From: Barnesiella sp. An55
GTDB lineage: Bacteria > Bacteroidota > Bacteroidia > Bacteroidales > Barnesiellaceae
Assembly (NCBI RefSeq): GCF_002161555.1
Contig: NZ_NFHZ01000005.1
Location: forward strand, 124,001-188,000
Length of the DNA stretch: 64,000 nt
Direction: 5' to 3'
Positions 61,835 through 64,000 of this stretch are shown in pieces. The notes under the pieces were generated by a model. It saw nothing but the letters and a program-made list of their open reading frames with translations. It did not search any database and had not been told where the DNA came from. A program made the position numbers and the translations under genes. The stretch's first letter is position 1, and every line of letters starts with the position of its first letter.

Positions 61835-64000
61835 TTATCTTACGACAGCTTTTTTCACCTCTCCTTCGGCTTGAACAACATAGACACCTGCCGGCAGGTA
61901 AATGGTGCGATCCTTACCCTTGTAAACCAGTACACCGCTCATGTTGTAGATATTTATTTCTGCCGTTGTACCCATGATATGCAGCATATTGTCAGACCCG
62001 AATACCCGCAGTCTGTCGTTTTCAGGTATTGACAAGTCTGAGGTCGATTTGAAAGCAGCTGTTACCCTTATTTTGAATGCCGGCATGGTGAAGCTACCGT
62101 CTGCATTCACGGTCACTTCTACAGTCGGGTCATCGGCCTTGAATACCTGGAGTGTGCCTTCCACATAAGCGTATAGTCCGTCCGGGACCGGTGTCAGCGT
62201 AACCACTTCACCGGCTCTTGCCCACGTCGTATCAGCCGCTACCGTACCGTTTTCGATTGCGTCGATGGTAACCGGATAGACCGTTTCCATATACAGTGCA
62301 AAGCCCGGATAGCTTTCGCTTCCATCCGATGTAAACCGGACAGTGAGCGTATTGCCAGAGGAAAGCAAAGCCGGTTCTATCGTTCCCATGCCGTTATAGT
62401 TGCCCAAAAGGCTGTTGTTACTGTCATGGATATACAAGTAGTCATATCTGGGTTCCACGTTGTAGTTACCGGTCAGGTAAATGCGGCAATCTTCCTGGGC
62501 TGTAATTACCGCAGTAGCCTCTACATCATTGGAATAATTTTCGTTCTGGCTACCGTCATCGGTAACTATCAGTGGATCGTTGCCCAAATCAATGGTTTGT
62601 GTCCCGCTTGTTTCCATTGAGGTGCTTGGATAGGCATATACCGTCAATAAAGTTCCTCTGCTACGCAAACCTTCCTCATCCACAATATAAAGCGTATAGG
62701 TGTAGATACCGTTCTCGGGAATCTGGTCTTGCCACGAAATTTCATTGACGGCAGTCGTATGCACAAGTGTACCGTCTCTGTAAATTTCGGTATGGTAGTC
62801 CGATGCATAATAATCCCACATCAGTACGACATTGTAACCGTTGTCCTCTTTACTGATTGCGTATGCAGCATATTCCAGATAGGGGATAAAGTCGGCAGAC
62901 AGAATGACATTGGCAGGCGGCATGGTAAAGCTGAAATCCTCATACTCGAATCTCTGTCCGTCATCCGTATTTACATAGAGGCGAAGAGCTTCGTAGCCAT
63001 AGTCCGGAGATACCGATACCTCCACTTCGGTCCCAGCATTACAGGAGTCGTAGGGTATGGATATATCTCCATGACGGATATCCTCGCTTACCGTAATCGA
63101 GAACAACTTGCAATCTACAAGAATCACCGTATCGGAGAGAAGTGTTATGGGCTCCGTCAGCGGATTGCCGAGCGTATCGGTGAATGACACTCCGCTATTG
63201 GCTCCCAGCTCTTCGGCCGTTGGCAATGGTATTTGTAAATTCAGGTTACCGTATTTGTCCATCATTTGCAGGCCTGTGGACTTGTGGATGAATGATGCGG
63301 CATAGACCCTGTGTTCGGACAGAAGCTCCGGCAAAGTATCGGCAGGCAAATCCTGGCCCCACATCTGCGTATCGTCGGTTATGGCATGTTGCAACAACCA
63401 GGCTACCTCGCCGCCGGCGAACTGTTCTGCTGTGCGCGATTCCATATTTTCAACCATTCCAAAATCCTCATCCACTCCCTGGTCTGCACTGCCCTGCAAG
63501 TAATAGCTGTCGGCAATGAGTCCATCATTATATGAAGTTACTCCGCCTATGGCCCCGAAGTCGTAATCGGCAGAAAGCAATGCCGTGCTGTAACACGAAG
63601 AGATGGAGCCGTAATTGTAGCCCACCACTCCGCCTACGTACGAGTCGGACCCGGTGGCATGAACCTTGCCCGTAGCATAGCAATAGTTCACCGTACCGTC
63701 GTTTTCTCCGACAACACCACCTAACGAATAATTCTCACCGACAATGGTGCCTGAATAGGAGCAGGCGGTGATGGTACCTGAATTTGTTCCTGTTATGCCA
63801 CCGACATTATCCCGTCCATGTATATAGCTGCCGGTCACTTCTGTCCGGCTTACGTTGCCATCGGAACCAATGTGCCCGAACAATCCCTGCATATCGGCTG
63901 ACGGTTGATTGATGTACAGGCCGGTGATGGTATTCCCTTGTCCGTCGAATGTGCCCTTGAACGATGCCGATTCACCTCCTATGGGTGTCCATGCCATTAA
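61835..64000 (-). CDS. Large type IX-secreted surface protein, 5' end outside window
   Basis: The frame is open to the window edge, so the N-terminus is missing; about 721 residues are seen. Numbered from the edge: GLUG-like repeats (about 20-165; DNVGGITGTNSGTI, YSLGGVVGENDGTV, SYVGGVVGYNYGSI), beta-rich parts ending in SFTMPPANVILSADF, a fibronectin-like domain (about 375-455), a CUB-like domain (about 490-580; YDYLYIHDSNNSLL, TVRFTSDGSESYPGF), an InlB-B-like repeat (about 580-650) and a type IX sorting tail ending GVYVVQAEGEVKKAVVR. It is probably an adhesin or a large surface enzyme whose catalytic part would lie outside the window. Confidence 0.83.
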   Translation of the reverse strand, partial: LMAWTPIGGESASFKGTFDGQGNTITGLYINQPSADMQGLFGHIGSDGNVSRTEVTGSYIHGRDNVGGITGTNSGTITACSYSGTIVGENYSLGGVVGENDGTVNYCYATGKVHATGSDSYVGGVVGYNYGSISSCYSTALLSADYDFGAIGGVTSYNDGLIADSYYLQGSADQGVDEDFGMVENMESRTAEQFAGGEVAWLLQHAITDDTQMWGQDLPADTLPELLSEHRVYAASFIHKSTGLQMMDKYGNLNLQIPLPTAEELGANSGVSFTDTLGNPLTEPITLLSDTVILVDCKLFSITVSEDIRHGDISIPYDSCNAGTEVEVSVSPDYGYEALRLYVNTDDGQRFEYEDFSFTMPPANVILSADFIPYLEYAAYAISKEDNGYNVVLMWDYYASDYHTEIYRDGTLVHTTAVNEISWQDQIPENGIYTYTLYIVDEEGLRSRGTLLTVYAYPSTSMETSGTQTIDLGNDPLIVTDDGSQNENYSNDVEATAVITAQEDCRIYLTGNYNVEPRYDYLYIHDSNNSLLGNYNGMGTIEPALLSSGNTLTVRFTSDGSESYPGFALYMETVYPVTIDAIENGTVAADTTWARAGEVVTLTPVPDGLYAYVEGTLQVFKADDPTVEVTVNADGSFTMPAFKIRVTAAFKSTSDLSIPENDRLRVFGSDNMLHIMGTTAEINIYNMSGVLVYKGKDRTIYLPAGVYVVQAEGEVKKAVVR

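Overview
The window is a chromosomal stretch of a Bacteroidota, almost certainly Bacteroidales. The evidence is two SusC/SusD (RagA/RagB) pairs, two proteins with type IX secretion (Por) C-terminal tails, a Bacteroidales-style mreB-mreC-mreD-mrdA-rodA cluster, a BlaI/BlaR1-TonB module, and promoters of the Bacteroidota form TTTG-N19-21-TAnnTTTG. Most genes look moderately G+C rich (by eye above 50 percent). A Barnesiella-like genus is a guess that would need a 16S or whole-genome comparison. No rRNA, tRNA, CRISPR array, insertion sequence or prophage is visible.

Layout. 1-435: the 3' end of dapA with two terminators. 797-5604: two independently promoted genes, an A+T-rich AAA/DUF4143 ATPase and a 997-residue Dna2-like nuclease-helicase. 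5689-7824 (minus): a trypsin-like protease fused to a probable outer-membrane barrel, followed by a small lipoprotein. 8091-10831 (minus): metA and a U32 peptidase-family protein. 11014-11252: a palindrome, a promoter element and a 43-residue protein missed by length cut-offs. 11373-13298 (minus): a Dabb protein and an ABC-F ATPase of the YbiT type. 13487-14164: trmD. 14156-17871 (minus): the oxidative pentose phosphate operon gnd-zwf-pgl. 18029-19534: a K+/H+ antiporter. 19663-24918 (minus): SusC, SusD and flavodoxin.

25133-32451 (plus) runs purH, mreB, mreC, mreD, mrdA, rodA, the rod-shape elongation machinery. A 429-base gap after rodA holds a candidate structured small RNA ending in a strong terminator. 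32881-36371 (minus) is a BlaI-BlaR1(TonB)-TonB lipoprotein-aspartyl protease/PDZ operon with no beta-lactamase; its promoter overlaps two tandem operator-like repeats. 36692-37396 holds FtsB/DivIC and a small membrane protein. 37694-42208 holds a DUF4251 protein, a secreted M16 peptidase and an unknown secreted protein.

42322-44281 (minus) is coaX with an outer-membrane protein. 44968-53728 is a second SusCD locus with two surface lipoproteins and a C10 (streptopain-type) cysteine protease carrying a type IX tail; no glycoside hydrolase is present, so a protein or peptide substrate is more likely than a glycan. 53911-58051 holds lptC, a CNNM/CBS protein and a PpiD-type foldase, followed by rlmN, pdxA and carboxynorspermidine dehydrogenase. 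The window ends inside a large surface protein with GLUG-like repeats, a CUB-like domain and a type IX tail.

I did not find a clear undescribed defence or mobile system. The best leads are the BlaI/BlaR1-TonB-aspartyl protease operon with its tandem operators, the structured RNA candidate after rodA, the 43-residue gene with its palindrome, and the protease-barrel fusion.
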